A DNA stretch of 64,000 bases from Xylocopa sonorina (taxonomy: Eukaryota > Arthropoda > Insecta > Hymenoptera > Apidae). The stretch is from NCBI RefSeq assembly GCF_050948175.1, contig NC_135197.1:6466501-6530500 (forward strand), read 5' to 3'. The notes under the pieces are model-generated. The model searched no databases and was not told the origin of the DNA. It saw only the letters and a program-made list of their open reading frames with translations. Positions 10,029 to 24,146 of the stretch are shown here, in pieces (within the stretch, counting starts at the first letter, position 1; every line of letters starts with the position of its first letter). Both the position numbers and the translations under genes were made by a program.

Positions 10029-10240
10029 GACGAGCTAACGGGAAACGAGACGTCCTCGCGGTCGCTCGGCTCTGCGCTCGTCCCGCGTCGAGCCGCGGAA
10101 CGACGGCGACGCGAACGCGAGTCTCTCAATGCTATCTGATGTTCGCGAATGGAGCTGTTCGCTGGGCGAACCTCGACATTGTCGGGGTGTAAAATCGATA
10201 CGGGAGTGGGAATCGGTGGTCGGAGATGGGCCACGTGTTT
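10000..10240 (-). promoter_or_regulatory. Candidate internal promoter (CpG-rich block with TCAGTT initiator)
   Basis: Minus-strand TCAGTT at 10,030-10,025 matches the arthropod initiator, which puts +1 at 10,028. The 200 bases upstream are strongly CpG-rich. No TATA box is seen about 30 bases upstream. A GGTTC that resembles a downstream element lies near +25, slightly out of the usual +28 register. Position just upstream of a well-formed first exon is the best argument. Confidence 0.4.
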
Positions 10241-13200
10241 GCAATTTCGTGCTTTACCCGTGGACTCGACCTTTCGTGGATGGAAGTCTCGATGGAAACA
10301 CCTCTCGCCTTCTGTTTTGTATTTTTAATCGAAGTGGATGCTCGTTAGTCATTAGTGCGTAAGAGTAACGTAGCATAGTAATTTGCGCGGAGAATAGTTT
10401 GAATGCGAGACATGAATATTGTAACAGTGGTACAGGGGTAGTAGTGGATGAATAATGTATAAGTACCTGAATAGTACATAAACCATGAGTTAACTAGTTT
10501 TCTAACAGCTTTTGTTCCCAGAAAAGTATAAGGTATTGACGTTAATAATGAGAAAACTGTAAATTAAGAAAATTATCCCGTTCGAAGAGTGGAGGCATAC
10601 TGCGTTCGATCGAGAAACCGTTTTTTCCTTTTTTTTTTAACATCCTTTCGAGACTCACGAGTCAAAATTGAAAGGAACCGGATAGGACGAGGGGAAGAAA
10701 TTTCTTGAAGAGGGACGCGACAAAGGAAGCAATTAGTCGCGAAGAAAAACCGAGCAATTGCAGGCTGGGGACAAAACTGGGAAGAGGGAAAATATCGAAG
10801 GCTGTGAACAATGGAAATTGAAAGAAGTCTCTTTACAATAGGGGAAAGGCTTGGCACAAAAGCAACCCTGTACAATGAACGGACGCACCAGGCCAGATAA
10901 TGAAGGACCCTCGCAAAAATAAAAGGACGACAGCGTCTCGCCGTAAACTCTACATCGATACAAAAATTGATAAATCGAGTATTAATTGCCGACGTCGTTA
11001 ACCGTACTCGAGGCTACATTAAATATTTGCCGTTCGATCAATCATGCAACGGCGAAATTAACGGGAACAAAAAAATTCGATATCATAAAATTCATTGCAA
11101 CACATTGAAAATGAGTACCCTCGAGTTCGCTTCGAGATAACACGAAGCCAGACGAAGATCGAAGCAAGGAAATGATACTCGTTATACCATTCTTATAGAA
11201 AAGCTGAAAAACCGGGTGCAAGGGGGAGAAAAACAGGAAAGACGCCGCGGAACTGGTTCAGATCCAATCGGCAGGCGTAAAACGATGTTAAAGATTCGCT
11301 GGATCGTGGAAAATCGAGCAACAGAAGAGGTTATTTTATCTGAACAGAGCGGAGAGCCGGCCTGAGAGCTATCGCTAATGAACTGATTAATTTATGACCT
11401 TTTTTGCCTGACGCAACATCGAAACGCCAATTAACAGGAATGATCGTGACAATTATTTTGTTACCGGCCAACACCGGTACCGTTCGAATCAAGTAAATCA
11501 AGGCTAATCTAGATGGGAGATCGAGCAATATGATCTACTAAAAGTAAGTCTGCTTGCGCTTTGTTGAAGTCGGAAAGACGGAAAGATCCTCTTAGGAACA
11601 GGTGTGTACTCTTTTAAACGATCCGTCCATCAATCTTTACGATAAGATGGAAATCTCGGTACATTTTAATCGCGCCCCTCTAATCGACCGCGATAAGAAC
11701 AACAAAGTCTCTATAGCGGGGAAACTTCTTCGCGCGCCGATATATTTCTTCCGGTTCTCATTTCGTTAGACCCGAGCGTATCGTTCGACGAGCAAATATT
11801 ATTGCAGCGCAGCTATGTTTGCGCGGGTGCATCCGTTGCAAACGTTCTATTTCGGACGGAAACCCGGCTCTCGCGATCAGCTGAAAGCATTTCAAGGCTG
11901 TTGATTTTTCGTGCCGCGCGAAAAGTCCCGGCTACCGTGGTTCCTTGAAACGGCTACGGCAAAATGGTCAGAAATGGCGAAAAGAAGGGGGACGGTTAAT
12001 AAGAACAATTGCACCGGAATAAAGGGTCAATAGTTCGATAAATAAGAGTTTAATAAATAAATAGGACAAAAGCGTGAGAACGTTCGACACGCAGTCGAGA
12101 CGAGGAAACCAGAAAGCGATTTACAAAAAGGTTAATCAAGTGACGATGATGAAATTGTATCGAGCAAGTCATTAAGGAAAGGTATTAAATAACGGTAACG
12201 CAATGTGTTCAACGTTTACATAATAATAATTAAACACACAATCGGGACACTATGCCTAAGTAATATTGATGGCGTGCAAAGCAGAGGAACACCTTTCTTA
12301 CGTGCGCGCATTAGGGTCAGTCATTTATTAAAGGAAAGTGACTTTCAATCTCCTGATATGACAAATTGTGCCCGATGAAAAATTACAAAAACCCCTGATC
12401 AATACGTAATAACCAGGAAATTAAGGAAACTCACGGGATACAGCATGGATAATCGATAATAGGTTCCAGCCAGTGGCGTGTTAATCGTTGAGAACGGGAA
12501 TATGCAAAATCATGTACATAGAATCGTGTGCGAGCTTGTTTATCCGCGTAGAGGAGTGGTCATTACGAGGGGCGTATATCGTGGGAACGAAACGACGCCA
12601 ACACACCCTTAATTATTCCATTTCTTTGGAAACTGTACCAAGATGTGCACGTAAATCTCTCATCTTCCCAAAATCGTGTCCTACTTCGATCCCTCGAATG
12701 AACTAACGACTTTCGCGTCCCTTTTATAAAAAAACATTCCAAATCTCGTAATTACACGTAACTTCACTCGTAATTGTCTCTGGGGAATCTTCGTTTTCTA
12801 TTCAAAGTGTAGGTAGAGGCACGACGTTATTGCAATGGACAGGCGAACTCGATCGCCTGACGATTCGCTCTTCACGATCCAATGCATCCAATTCGTTGAA
12901 TGCATGGATGATTCCGTTGGCTCTGTAAAAGTTTCTCGGTATCGCGTAGCTACTGTACCATAAAATTCAATGTTAACAGGGAACGAATCCCTTTGTGCTC
13001 GACGATGAAAACGAGAGACAGCGGGGCACTGGGCAGAGCCCTGGCGATAAACAACCGGATGCGAGTACGGTCGTGTCTAGCCGCTCTTTGCTAAGGTCGA
13101 GGAAATTTACAAACAGGAAGAGGACGCTGAAAAATAGCCGGGAACTATGAAAATCTGATTTATCTTCTCGCGGATCGTTAGCGGACGTCGTAATCGTTGC

Positions 13201-16200
13201 GGGGGATATTCTTAAACGGAACAATGACTGAAGTTTATAGACGTTTACGCTCGCCAGGCTTTTACTTTCCGCGTGCTTCCTGCTTTTGATGGGAGTTACA
13301 GAGTGTTAATGAACGCACGGTTTATTTGATTATAGTAACCTGGCTTGTGTACGCTGAATCGTGTAGGCGTCTGTCAAAAAGGCATTCCCACCGGCTTCCC
13401 GTCAGATTAAAATTAGACGGCGACGCTTATTTTCATTCGATCGAATAATTGCTCCTACTTTAAATAACGCATCGACTCTATTTTTTGTCGAGAGAATTTA
13501 TGCGTTCACCGAGCAGCGACTCGCGAGAAACGATCCGTGAACTGTATTTAAACGAATTACAAACACACATTTTCATCTAAAGCGGAGGATAGAAAGAGAG
13601 GCAGATGTACTCGAGCTTGCTTATCGTCGGTGTTTCTTCATCTTCCATCTCGATTCGAACAGATTTCACAGAAAAAGAAAAAGGACTACGGACGAATCAT
13701 TCCGACGAACCACCGGAACGCGTTAAACCAGTTCACTCGAGAGATTCATTTTTCACAGCAGCACTGGGGACGAGCCGAGTAGAAACTTGGGTCGTGCCGC
13801 TGAATGATAGCGTTTGAAACTGACGGAATCGACGAGACGGCTCCGGGCACTACGATGCGGACACGCTCTACATCCTCCGATGTGACGGCACCGGGGGCAG
13901 AGTCGTGGAGGACGATCAAAGGCTGCGGGAATGTCGACGGAAATCGGGATGTATCGATCGCGGAAACGGGCACGCGTACGCCTTGATATCGTTGTAAATC
14001 TCGTCCGCGCACGGAGATGTAATCAACGCTAAAACCTTTCCGTGCAATCAGTCGAGTTAATCTCGCGCCAGTTCCACGGTGTTAATTGGCCGCGCTCGTT
14101 CTTTCAGTCGGCGCAATTTCCCGAAATTTATATTTCCTGCCTGTCGGATCCGGACCACTGTTGCATCGTGAACCGTTCAACACCTACGATTGCAGCGATT
14201 GATAAGCTTGGCTGATGAAAGAGGAGTACGCAGAGGCAGTTCGTCGGTTGTTACGAGTTTATACTTGAATTCGTTCGTTTACTTATTATTTCGTGCGATT
14301 AATGCGCACGCTGGATCGATCGTCTCGAACACACGCTGGTAGCAACTTTCACCCTGATGCAACGTTCTTAAAAATTAATCCCTGCAATCTCCTTGGCCTC
14401 TTTCGGATGACGAGCAATTTATTCTCTCGGCTCGGTGCACTTTTCACGATGCATCGATTAAAGGTAACCCATGGATTAAGCAGTTAACGTCCTTGGTGCC
14501 TCTTGCGAAAGGAAAGTTTGGTAAATCTTTCGAACATGAAGAAAAAAAAAAGAAATTCTGCTGAAAGAATAAAAATTCCTCGTGAAGCATCGATCGAAAC
14601 GATGATATCGATACATATATCGAGACGCCCTATAACGCCAGGCGTCGCGTCCCCGTCTCGTGAAAGCCAGGCACGTTTGTTTCTTCTGGCAGGGCTGATC
14701 TGCATGTCAAAGAGGGGAGGGCTGCGGGCAGGCGCAGCATATTGACACGAGAGGCCTCAAGGAGGTCCAAGGCCGGTTTTACTTGCCTCCGAGGGATTCC
14801 TGAGGAGTGACTCGGCCGAGAACACGTTCTTCCGCGAGCGTACGCCCGGAATGCCAGGTACACGCCAACGTGCTCGTAAACGAGTCACGGAAAAGCGCGC
14901 CGCGACCGCTCGTATAACTGTGACCGTTCTTGCGACTTTTTCGCGACGGTCCCCGACGATCGTACGGAGCCTGACATCGGGTCAATGCAACTGTATATCT
15001 ATCTACGGCCTGCGAACAAGACGCGGCCACGTGTAACACGTTTCTCCGTCGTTTCTTCGTCCTGTAATTGATTCCTCCAAATATTATTTCATCGTCATCA
15101 ACCATGTCCGACGTGGACATACAAATATTCCAACGCCACTGGTAAAACTTTTCGAACGCTCAGCAGTACAGAAAAATAACAGCGGGAGAAGAATACCCAC
15201 ACGTGGCTCGCTAAACTCGTTAGAGAGCCGGTAAAGCCTGAATTACCTTGATCCCGATAGTCGACGAGAAACCATATTCGTCTTTAATAACAGGCGCATA
15301 CTGGGAATTTCTTAACCTGATTACCTTGCGTCGTCGAGCATTATCCATCGTCTTCGTCGAGCGATATACTCTCCACGCGCCAACGAGCGAACGAAATCCA
15401 ACGGCCGGCGAGATTTCGCGTTTCTTTTCGCGCGAAAATTCTCGCTTCAGCCCCATGAAAACTAATCGTTCGAGCGATCGTTGAGTGGGTAACCTCGATA
15501 TTCGAAGTGGTCCACATTTCACCATTATCGTAGCGCGCGCGTGTTTTCGTCGAGTGGACGCTTCGCTTCGAAACACGATGACGATCGGGGAAAGAAAGGG
15601 GGGGGGCGACGAGGGACTGTGAGAGATTAGAAGGAGGAATTAAAGGGTGCTCGAGGTCGTAAGCACAGTTTCACGGGGGATTCGTTAGGCCGCGACGAGG
15701 TGTTAATGCCCTGGTGGCGAATGGCGACTAAGAAGATTACGCAGATTTGCGTTTAGCGTTTCGGAATTAATGGCCGCAGGCGGCGATATCGCGCGGGAGG
15801 ATGGAAGAAGCGCCAGACGTTAAGAAGATGAAAGGGTAGGGGGCAAGAATCTTAACTCATGCCTAAACATGAAAGCTACCGAGTCGACTTAGCGCGCGAG
15901 TTATACCGTTCCGCGCGTACTTTGCACCGGGACGCTTTAAATCGCAGTTCAATGCACGCGATACCGGGGTTTGCGCTACGATCTATTCTGGCGAGCCGTC
16001 TGGGAAAAATCGACGCGCGATTTTCTGCACGTTTACAACGAGAATCGAATACGAGCGATTTCAGGCGGTGCGAGGACACTGCAATTCGTACATCGCTTGA
16101 AATAAAAACCCGTCGCGTATCACGATATCGTAATTTATCTCTACCTTTGACAGCGTTCCATTAAACGTTAATTGATTACGTTTACTATGCTTGCAAAACT

Positions 16201-19200
16201 GGTGGAATTAATGCGTATGCATGGAAAATTATGCAAAACAATAGCACGGCAATTAATAACGCATTACCGATGCATTTATTACACAAATAATTATATAGCC
16301 ATTAAAGATTTTCCTTCCTGCATTCCTTCCCTACTTCTCCGCCGATTTATCATCCCCTTCAAAGGCAATCACCGGGGTCGGGCCCGAGATCGGTGCAGGA
16401 GGGAAAACAAACGATATCTCTCCGGCTGTCTATCATTTTTATATATCACGTACGATCATTAAAGAGCGTTATTAATTTCACCCACTGTCACAGGACTCGA
16501 GTAAACGATCGTTCCGAGACGAGCAACGCTAACACAGCGGTACGAGCAGAACCGCGAGAGCTCCTCTAATTGCCACGTAGCTAACCTTAATTACACCTAC
16601 GATCATTTATCTAATCGTACGATCGTTATTTGTACGAGCGCAAGCTCATCGTTAGTTCTGCGTGATACGAACACGCGCGAATCGCGATCGATCGATCAGG
16701 GACCCATTCCTACGAAATCTACATCTCCTCCCTGGAAACCTATAAAATTTATAATAAATCGATCTGCATCTCTAAACAGCCGTTCTTGGCTAACCGTAAA
16801 ACAGCTGATTCCCGTACTACATACGGGTGTTACGCGCGATCAATTCCTCTGATGAAACACCGGAATCATTTGTATCGACCGCGAACGGACGATAACCAAC
16901 GTGATGAATTACTTAAAATTAAAATTCCCCCTCGCTCTTTCAACGAGCCTGTCATTAAGTGGAACGTATCAATTATAATCGATAAACATAACACGTGTAA
17001 TAGAGCCGATCCATTACTTTTAAGATCGCCGCGATAGATGTATCATTGAACTCCCAAATAACTCTATTACAACGAACGCGATCGTAATTGCTATTGAAAT
17101 GATTCTAGCGATAAACTGATCGATCATCGTCCTCAAGAGAGAACCTCGAGTGGGCATCTAATTTAACAAGCGCGCGTTGCCTACTTCCAGAGGAATTTAG
17201 GAAGCGTTACAAAACAAGCGTATATAGGTTACCGATTTACGATACGATCTCGACAGAAGGCGGTACAAATGAATTATGTCCGGACAGGTTCGCGTGTACA
17301 CCGCAAGAAAACACATAAAGCGTCTGTTAACGATAACGATAACAGCGTCGCGGTTACATCCGTAAGTAACAAATCGTGTTACAAGCGGGACGGTACAACC
17401 GATGAATCGTCGAAACGCAGGAACACATTGTTCGATCGCTCGATCACTTTCGATCGTGTTCTCTCGTCTGCTCGTAACAGTTGTAATCGTCGATTTCGCA
17501 ACGACGATCCAACCAGATCTCTCGCGGTCTCTAACGATCGCCGCTTCAAGATCGCCCCGTGCATCGGCGCTCTCTCTAACCGTTAGCCCGCGGAGAGCAT
17601 CGTTTCACGCCTTTTGATGAACAAATGCAATTTCCATCGTGATAACGAGAAATGCGTGCCCGGTCACAGTTGTTGAACGCGATAAACGATGGAAATGTAA
17701 AAACGAGCTGGGAGGATGTTGCGTATTGGGTTACAATGACTGTACGCCGATTGCGCAATGTTTTCCCAGCCACGTGTGATGTACGAAGTTATAACTTCGA
17801 GTCGTTTAAACGAGCTCGACAAATATTTCGAGCGTTTCAGCGTGCGATCGACTCGATTCGAGAGAAAAGGAACGACGCGATGAAATTTCAAATTGCGATT
17901 AGGAATTTCCACGAGTCGCCGCGTAATGGGAAGTGTCAGCGATGAAAGCGAATAACAGAGACTCGGTAAGAATTACACGGTTCCCTTCAATCATCGAGCG
18001 TACAACAGCGAGTAACATCATCGTCCTGACTGGCTTTTAATTCGGCAAATTGCGTTGGAATAACAGTATTCCTCGCGCGCGGCCAGGGTAACGCAAGCAA
18101 CGCGTCGTTTTAACGGTAGTCGAGTTATCGTTCCGCCCTCTCCCGATCGCGGTATCGTTCCGCGTTCCTAATCGCAGGAATCTCGATACCGCGCACTGGC
18201 ATCGTCCGCTTAAATCCTCTGGGAACCTTTTTGCATTACGAACTCAACACCCCACGCCCTGCTGATTAAACGGTACTGATAATCAGTTTTACGAAGCCCG
18301 TCGCGGATACCCAGTTCGAATTCCTGGTCATCCGATTGAAACAATCGTTAATCAGGTGTCTAAAAATTCGAATCTCTGCTTAAAAGTGATGCTCATCGCG
18401 AGCAATGCGAGAGACAAGGATAGAAGGTATTAAAAAATTTGTCGAGGTTATAAAAAAGCTGAATAAATACCGTCGAGACCCGGTGAAAGGCGAGTTGCAA
18501 TTAGCCGCGCGCAATGATCGGCCGTTGGAAATTCAAATTCCACGGGACACGACGGTTTGCACTTTGTGGCGCGATCGTTCACGCCTGAAAGGGGTTCGTG
18601 ATCGTATCCAAAGAGGATCCCCGACGCAACAAAGACGCTCGCAGGTCGCAATTAAGGTTCATCGAACGGGCGACGTACGGAGATGGCGGCGAGGGTGTAA
18701 TAAAAACGCAGGAATGAAGATAAAGGAATTTCTGGCGATTGGGTCGTGACCCCTTCGGCCCCACGATGAACTCTCGATATACGGGCCGACACTGCCATAT
18801 TGCACACGTACCGTGCATTAAGGTACACCGCGAGCCCCATGGGGAGGCGAAGAGTAAAGGGAAGATAGATAGAGAAAGGGGCAGAGGCACGAATCTACGG
18901 AGATTCGTGGACGACACGGTCGGATAAGAGGAACAAGCAGCGAGCCTCGAAATTTTATTCTATCTCGCTACTTTCGTATCGATCCACCGTCTAGCGGTTT
19001 ACTATTTTCAGATACCGAACGAACTGTGGCCGTACCAACCAAGGAATTACCATGGAGATACCATGGCTTCTCGGAGTTGATATCCGCTCGTCGGGGCATT
19101 AAAACTGTAACGCAATATACGCGTAACAGAAGAGTCGTTAGGCGTACGCGAAATTATGATATACTGCTGGTCGTAGCCATCTTTAAATAGAAAACGCTCG

Positions 19201-22200
19201 GGGAAGTAGGCCAGCGTCGCGAGCGAGGTCAAGAAACAACAAGAAATCAAAATAACGAACATCACCGATCTGGAAACGCTCTCTCTTTGAACTCGTCTCG
19301 GTCCAAGGAACCTTGAAGCTTTTACGACCCATCTAATGAGAACATTAACACGCCTCTGCACGGATTAACTCCACAATGCACCCGGGATATCATCTCGAAG
19401 ATCGTTCGTCGCGATGGCCGACTCCGGAACGTCGCGACGACGCCTCGCATCCGGCGTGAAAAAGGCGTCGAGGAGACTAAACTCGCACGTTTCGAAAAAT
19501 CGAAGACGGATCGTTCGCAGCCGGTCGAAAGGGGCTCGAGGTCACCCTCGAGGTGTCCCCGCGGCCGAGTGCTGAAAATATGTATGGCGGGGATGCTGGC
19601 GCGTGAAAAACCGCGCGGATCGTACGATAAATTCGTTAATTCGCCAAAACAGCCCCGTATTTCCAAGGTCTTACGAGCGCGGTATCAAACGCGTTCGGTC
19701 CTCCGTTTCTCCCTTTTTCTTTCCCGACCTCGCTCCCGCCTGTCACGTTTTTGCTTCGCTCCACCCCGTCCTCGTTCGTCTAACGTTGCTACGGCTCTTT
19801 GTGCCACGACTCGGAGGTCCATAAGCTGTATTTTATAACGCGCTTTGAAAACACCAACGGCTGATTTGTGCCTCGCTGCGCGCAGCATCCCTCGAGGATG
19901 TACGGGTTATTATTGTGTCGCAAATTCGGTGGAGTGTCCGAGCCTGTTTCAGGGAGAAGAATTGAAATGTTTGTTGGCCGTGATGTTGACTTTAAGCCGA
20001 GAGTTTATAGGGGTACGCGGTTTTTTATGGAGTTCCACGGATCCCATTTTTCTTCCCTTAATACGTTAAATTTGTTACGAACCGACGCCTGTCTTGATTG
20101 GAGTGGCTGTAGCGTCGCGAGTCGGGAAATTACGAAGCGAAAATTCTTGTACGAGCAAAAGTAGCCTCTTCGACAACATTTTGGGATTTCACACTTTATC
20201 AACAGTTATATTTGTCAAACATTTCGTGGCTCTGAGAATTAGGATTCTTCGTACAATCTGATCTATGTTAAAAGCCAGCCAACAACTGCACGCGTGCCCT
20301 CCTTTACCTTTTTCTGGTCGTTTTTATCATTTTCCTCGCCAGACAACCGTGCAAATGCGCCCCTCGAAGAAGTGCCGTAACATTTTATGGTACATAAAAC
20401 GGTGACTTTATGCTAGCACGATCCACGGTCTCAAGTGGGTCTTTTATTAATCTACGTCACGGTGTTTTACGGACGTCATAGTACCGTCTAACTGGTGCCA
20501 TCGTCGAATTTAAGTAGCGACCTGGACCAGTTAAATCATTCAAGACGTTACTAAGAATTAATCTCCACGTCCGTGATGCATCCCCTGCGACCCCTGCGTC
20601 GACCCATTTTACTCCACTTCGTGTTACTTTCACTATCTTTTTAAACATCCTCCCAAGTTTCTTTTACGCATACATACACTCTTATATCACATAACTTCGC
20701 GATGCGAAAATTAAGCATCAAAGAGAAAGAAGAATCGACACTGAAAACGCACAATTAAACTAATTTGTATGCAAGCGATCACTTAAAATTTATTGAATTT
20801 TCGTAGCTCTCTAGAGTCTCGAATTACTGACTCAGTTGTGAAAATTAGTCGGAACATCGTGTTTATGGGATGATCGATAAATGTCTAGTCATTCATTCAT
20901 CCGTTGACGCGTTCCAACGCTAACACTTGAGACTTGAAACCAACACTTACATTCCAGCGGAGAATTATCAGATTAAATTTGGTTAATGGGTTTATTAGAG
21001 TAGAGTACTGGCAAAGGTTTCGTCGTGAGGTGATATACGAAGGAATTTCCACTCGCCACATCACGGATAAAACTATCTCCATCTCTCAAAAAGCTTTCGA
21101 GGGTCTAATTGACGGATAAACGATGCAATCGTTCGGTTGGATAATTAGAAACGATGGAATCCGACGTTTTAGATAGCACGAAGCGAAAGTAGATAGTTAC
21201 TCTCGATATGGCCTCGAGACCCGTGTATATCGTGCAAGTATTAATAGTTATGACGTCGATTTGTACGGAGCGTTTATTACCAGACACTTTTCTACCGCAT
21301 AGCGTTCCCCGCGAACATCGAGTGTGAATTACATCGTACATATGTACGAGTGGTGGCTAGCGCGGCGATTTGCAACCCCACGTGTTCTTCCCTCTATCGA
21401 GTTCTTACTAGGAAATTTTCTGGCTGTACACGTCACGAGAAACGCATTCGCGTGTCTTATAAAGGTTGGTAAGAATTGGAGTGATTTATTCTAGATCTAT
21501 ACACTTTGTAAACTGTTGTTTCGAGGGATCAGATTGAAAGGGGATGTTTTAAAGCGATCTCGAATATTTCGCGTACAACAAGATAATTAGGTGTAGGACC
21601 ACGATTTATAAATTACAGGACACACGCTGGCTGCCTGACTAAGTGATAATAACAAAACGTAGCAGGTTAGGACGAAATAAATTCGTATCATTTGTAATAT
21701 TTATGACAAACCTTGGACAGTAATAAACTATCGGTATTTTAAAAGAATTATCACCTTAATGCCGAAGGGCCGTAAATATAGCGTTGCCATAAAATCTTTG
21801 TAATACCCTGACACTGTTCGCAACCGAGTATATCTCGTGTGAGTTATCGCGGCCTTAGCGTTACGCCTTCGTGCACGGGCCCATCGAATACCGCCCTAAT
21901 GAAAAGATATATGTACCATAAATTCTTGCATGCGTACTCGATACGTTTCAATTCCCTTTCCGTACGCGCCTCCGCTTATTCCGTTCGTTACAATTCGCAC
22001 GTCGCACGCGAACGTGAAAAAAGTAGCCACGAAATCGTTCCTGAGGCACGGTCGTTCCTACCGATCACGAACCGCGCGTTCTCCAGTAAAATACGAACCA
22101 GCGCGCGCTCGTGGAAAATCGAATTCTCGGGTGGTGCCGCGTCTGGAAATTGCGCGAGATTAATGGCACGCCGAAGTAATGAAACGATTTGTCCAGGCTT

Positions 22201-24049
22201 ATATACCCGCGGAACGATTATCACAGAGATCGTTCGCATACGAGAATCCAGTTAAACCGGACAGAGAAGATGTATCAGATCGATTTAATTGAACCGGCTG
22301 ATTTACGCCAATTAAATTCTCGATACCCAGCAACCAGGGAGACTTTCATGCGCTATTGACTAGGGAGAATTTAGCACCATTGATCGTGACATTATGCGAT
22401 TCCAGCGTGTTTTAAATACGGAGAATTGCCAATCTTAAATCCTTCTCGAGGGTAGGAGTAATTTACATAGCCGTCCCGTTTTCGAAAAGAAAAGAAATGC
22501 GCGGGGGATATAAATTAACGATACCGAAATTCAATTAATTATCTTACCCTTGGCATAACGAATATCATTTCATACTAAGAATAGTATCCATTTCTATCGT
22601 ACAGATGCGTAATAGTATCAGTAAGACTCAATTAAAAGTGGTACTAATTCGACTACAACAGACGCGCCCTCTTGAGTAGTCCGTTGGCTGACCATATACG
22701 CGCTTACTCTACTTTCAGCGCATCTGTCGGTCATCCCACAATCATCTTTCCTTTAATTACAATTTACGTGGCAGTTTCTCGAGTCACATTCTCAATTCGA
22801 CAAACTTCCTTTTATGGATAAATGAAATTTCTTGCACAAGTCTGACTATGCACCGACACATTCCACTGGCTGAGGAATTCGGATTCTTTTTACGAAGATT
22901 CGCATTATACCGCATTATTTCCCGGGGAGATGATTATCAAGAATCATTTAGAAGGGACTGCGGCATAGAACCTTGAACCCAAACGATCATCACGTCTCCG
23001 AGAATCTCTCCCTTCGAAGGGGGAATGACAAAGGTATCGGAGCTAGGTTTCGCTCCTGGCGGAACCACGCTGGTGATCAACACGCGCGAGTAACGTGTCC
23101 CGTGGAAGCCGAGTCGCAACGACAGACACGTTGCTCGTCACGATTCGCGTGATCACGTGTGTACACCTATCTTCGTGCTTCTGCGGATCCAACGACGAGG
23201 ATAAAACGGCTCCAACTATCAGAATCTTCAAGGAAAAATTTTACGCGACGCGTAAATTCTGCCAAACCTTTCGCGATACTCTGGGACTAAGATTACGAGA
23301 ATTCTTTCAAAGCCAAGCCTACATTTCGCGTTCGTTCGAGGGTTTCGAATTTTGTTCATTTTCTACCATGGTCCATCTTTGAAATCTCCGCGACAGAACT
23401 CGAGGACTGGTCGTTAAACGAAATTCTTCGACTGTTGTTCTTGGAGGTCCAGATAAAAGCACGCTGGATACCCTAAGCTGGCTCCGTAGCCGCTTCACAC
23501 GTGTGTAGAGCGACGCGGTTCGTGCGTGTGTGCGTTCGCCCGAGGAGCGGTGGCTAGGTCACGGTCAGGGCGATGGCCTCTTCCCTCGGAAGAGAGGAGA
23601 GACTTCGCGTCGGCTCTCCTCCGCTTCTTCCTCTTCTTCTTCTTCTTCTGCTTGTTGGATCATGCTGAAAGTCTTCTCTCGGATGATCCACGCATCCGTT
23701 CGAGAATATCTTTCGCCGCGCGGACTATCCACTTCGGTTGGGTCTCGAACTTTTTAGTGAATCGAGCGCCGTTTTTAGACGCGCTCCACGATCGATGCGT
23801 GGTGCACGCTCCTCGTGCATGCGAGCGTATTATTTACGTGGTAGTATTCGTGTATTTATCTCTCTTCCTCTCTTCTCTTCCTCTTTCTCATTGAGAAACG
23901 ATTTTTTATACGATACAGGGAGAAAGGGGAATTATTTTACGCGTTGACATATATTTTTGGTTGATCGGTAAATGGAGTTTGAATTAATGATCATTGAATC
24001 TTTCTTATGTAGAGTAACGTTAATTCTTGCGGTAGGGAGCGTTACTTAC
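10241..24049 (-). other. Long intron segment (about 13.8 kb), no gene seen
   Basis: This stretch lies between the internal promoter block and the 62-base exon at 24.1 kb. It contains a G8 run near 15,599-15,606, a CTT tract near 23,624-23,649 and AT-richer parts at 20.6-21.8 kb. None of its open frames shows both splice borders or a recognisable motif. I treat it as intron of the long isoform, and as upstream sequence for the short one. Confidence 0.55.
23624..23649. repeat. CTT/TCC trinucleotide tract
   Basis: An imperfect CTT run ends in a short CTG/CTT break. It translates to a Ser or Phe run in two overlapping small frames, which explains why those frames look biased. Confidence 0.85.
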
Positions 24050-24111
24050 TGAGATGAGTTGGTCACTGTTCTCGTGGAAAAAATTTGGATGCGAATACAC
24101 CTGATACTCAC
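24050..24111 (-). CDS. 62-base coding exon opening at a recursive-splice junction
   Basis: The acceptor TTATGTTTCAG ends at 24,112. The exon begins GTGAGTA, itself a near-perfect 5' splice site, and closes at CTCATCTCA before GTAAGTAA. Read with two bases completing an upstream codon, it gives EYQVYSHPNFFHENSDQLIS and ends in phase 0, so it joins in frame to ITHEPPKLK of the 8,763 exon. A frame one base away meets TGA immediately, so the upstream exon must end in phase 1. That exon is not identified and is probably beyond the right edge or in the far intron. The length is not a multiple of three, unlike every other exon here. It could be a constitutive small exon or a recursive-splice exon whose inclusion is regulated. 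Confidence 0.6.
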
Positions 24112-24146
24112 CTGAAACATAAATTAAAATATGTACATTAGCGCTA
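24104..24146 (-). promoter_or_regulatory. Recursive splice site (ratchet point) at 24,112/24,111
   Basis: The minus strand reads TTTCAG|GTGAGTA, a 3' splice site and a 5' splice site sharing one junction. A T-rich stretch (TATTTTAATTTATGTTTCAG) and a branchpoint-like CTAAT about 26 bases upstream support the 3' half. GTGAGTA matches U1 pairing well. The same 13 bases occur at 52.47 kb. Confidence 0.5.
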
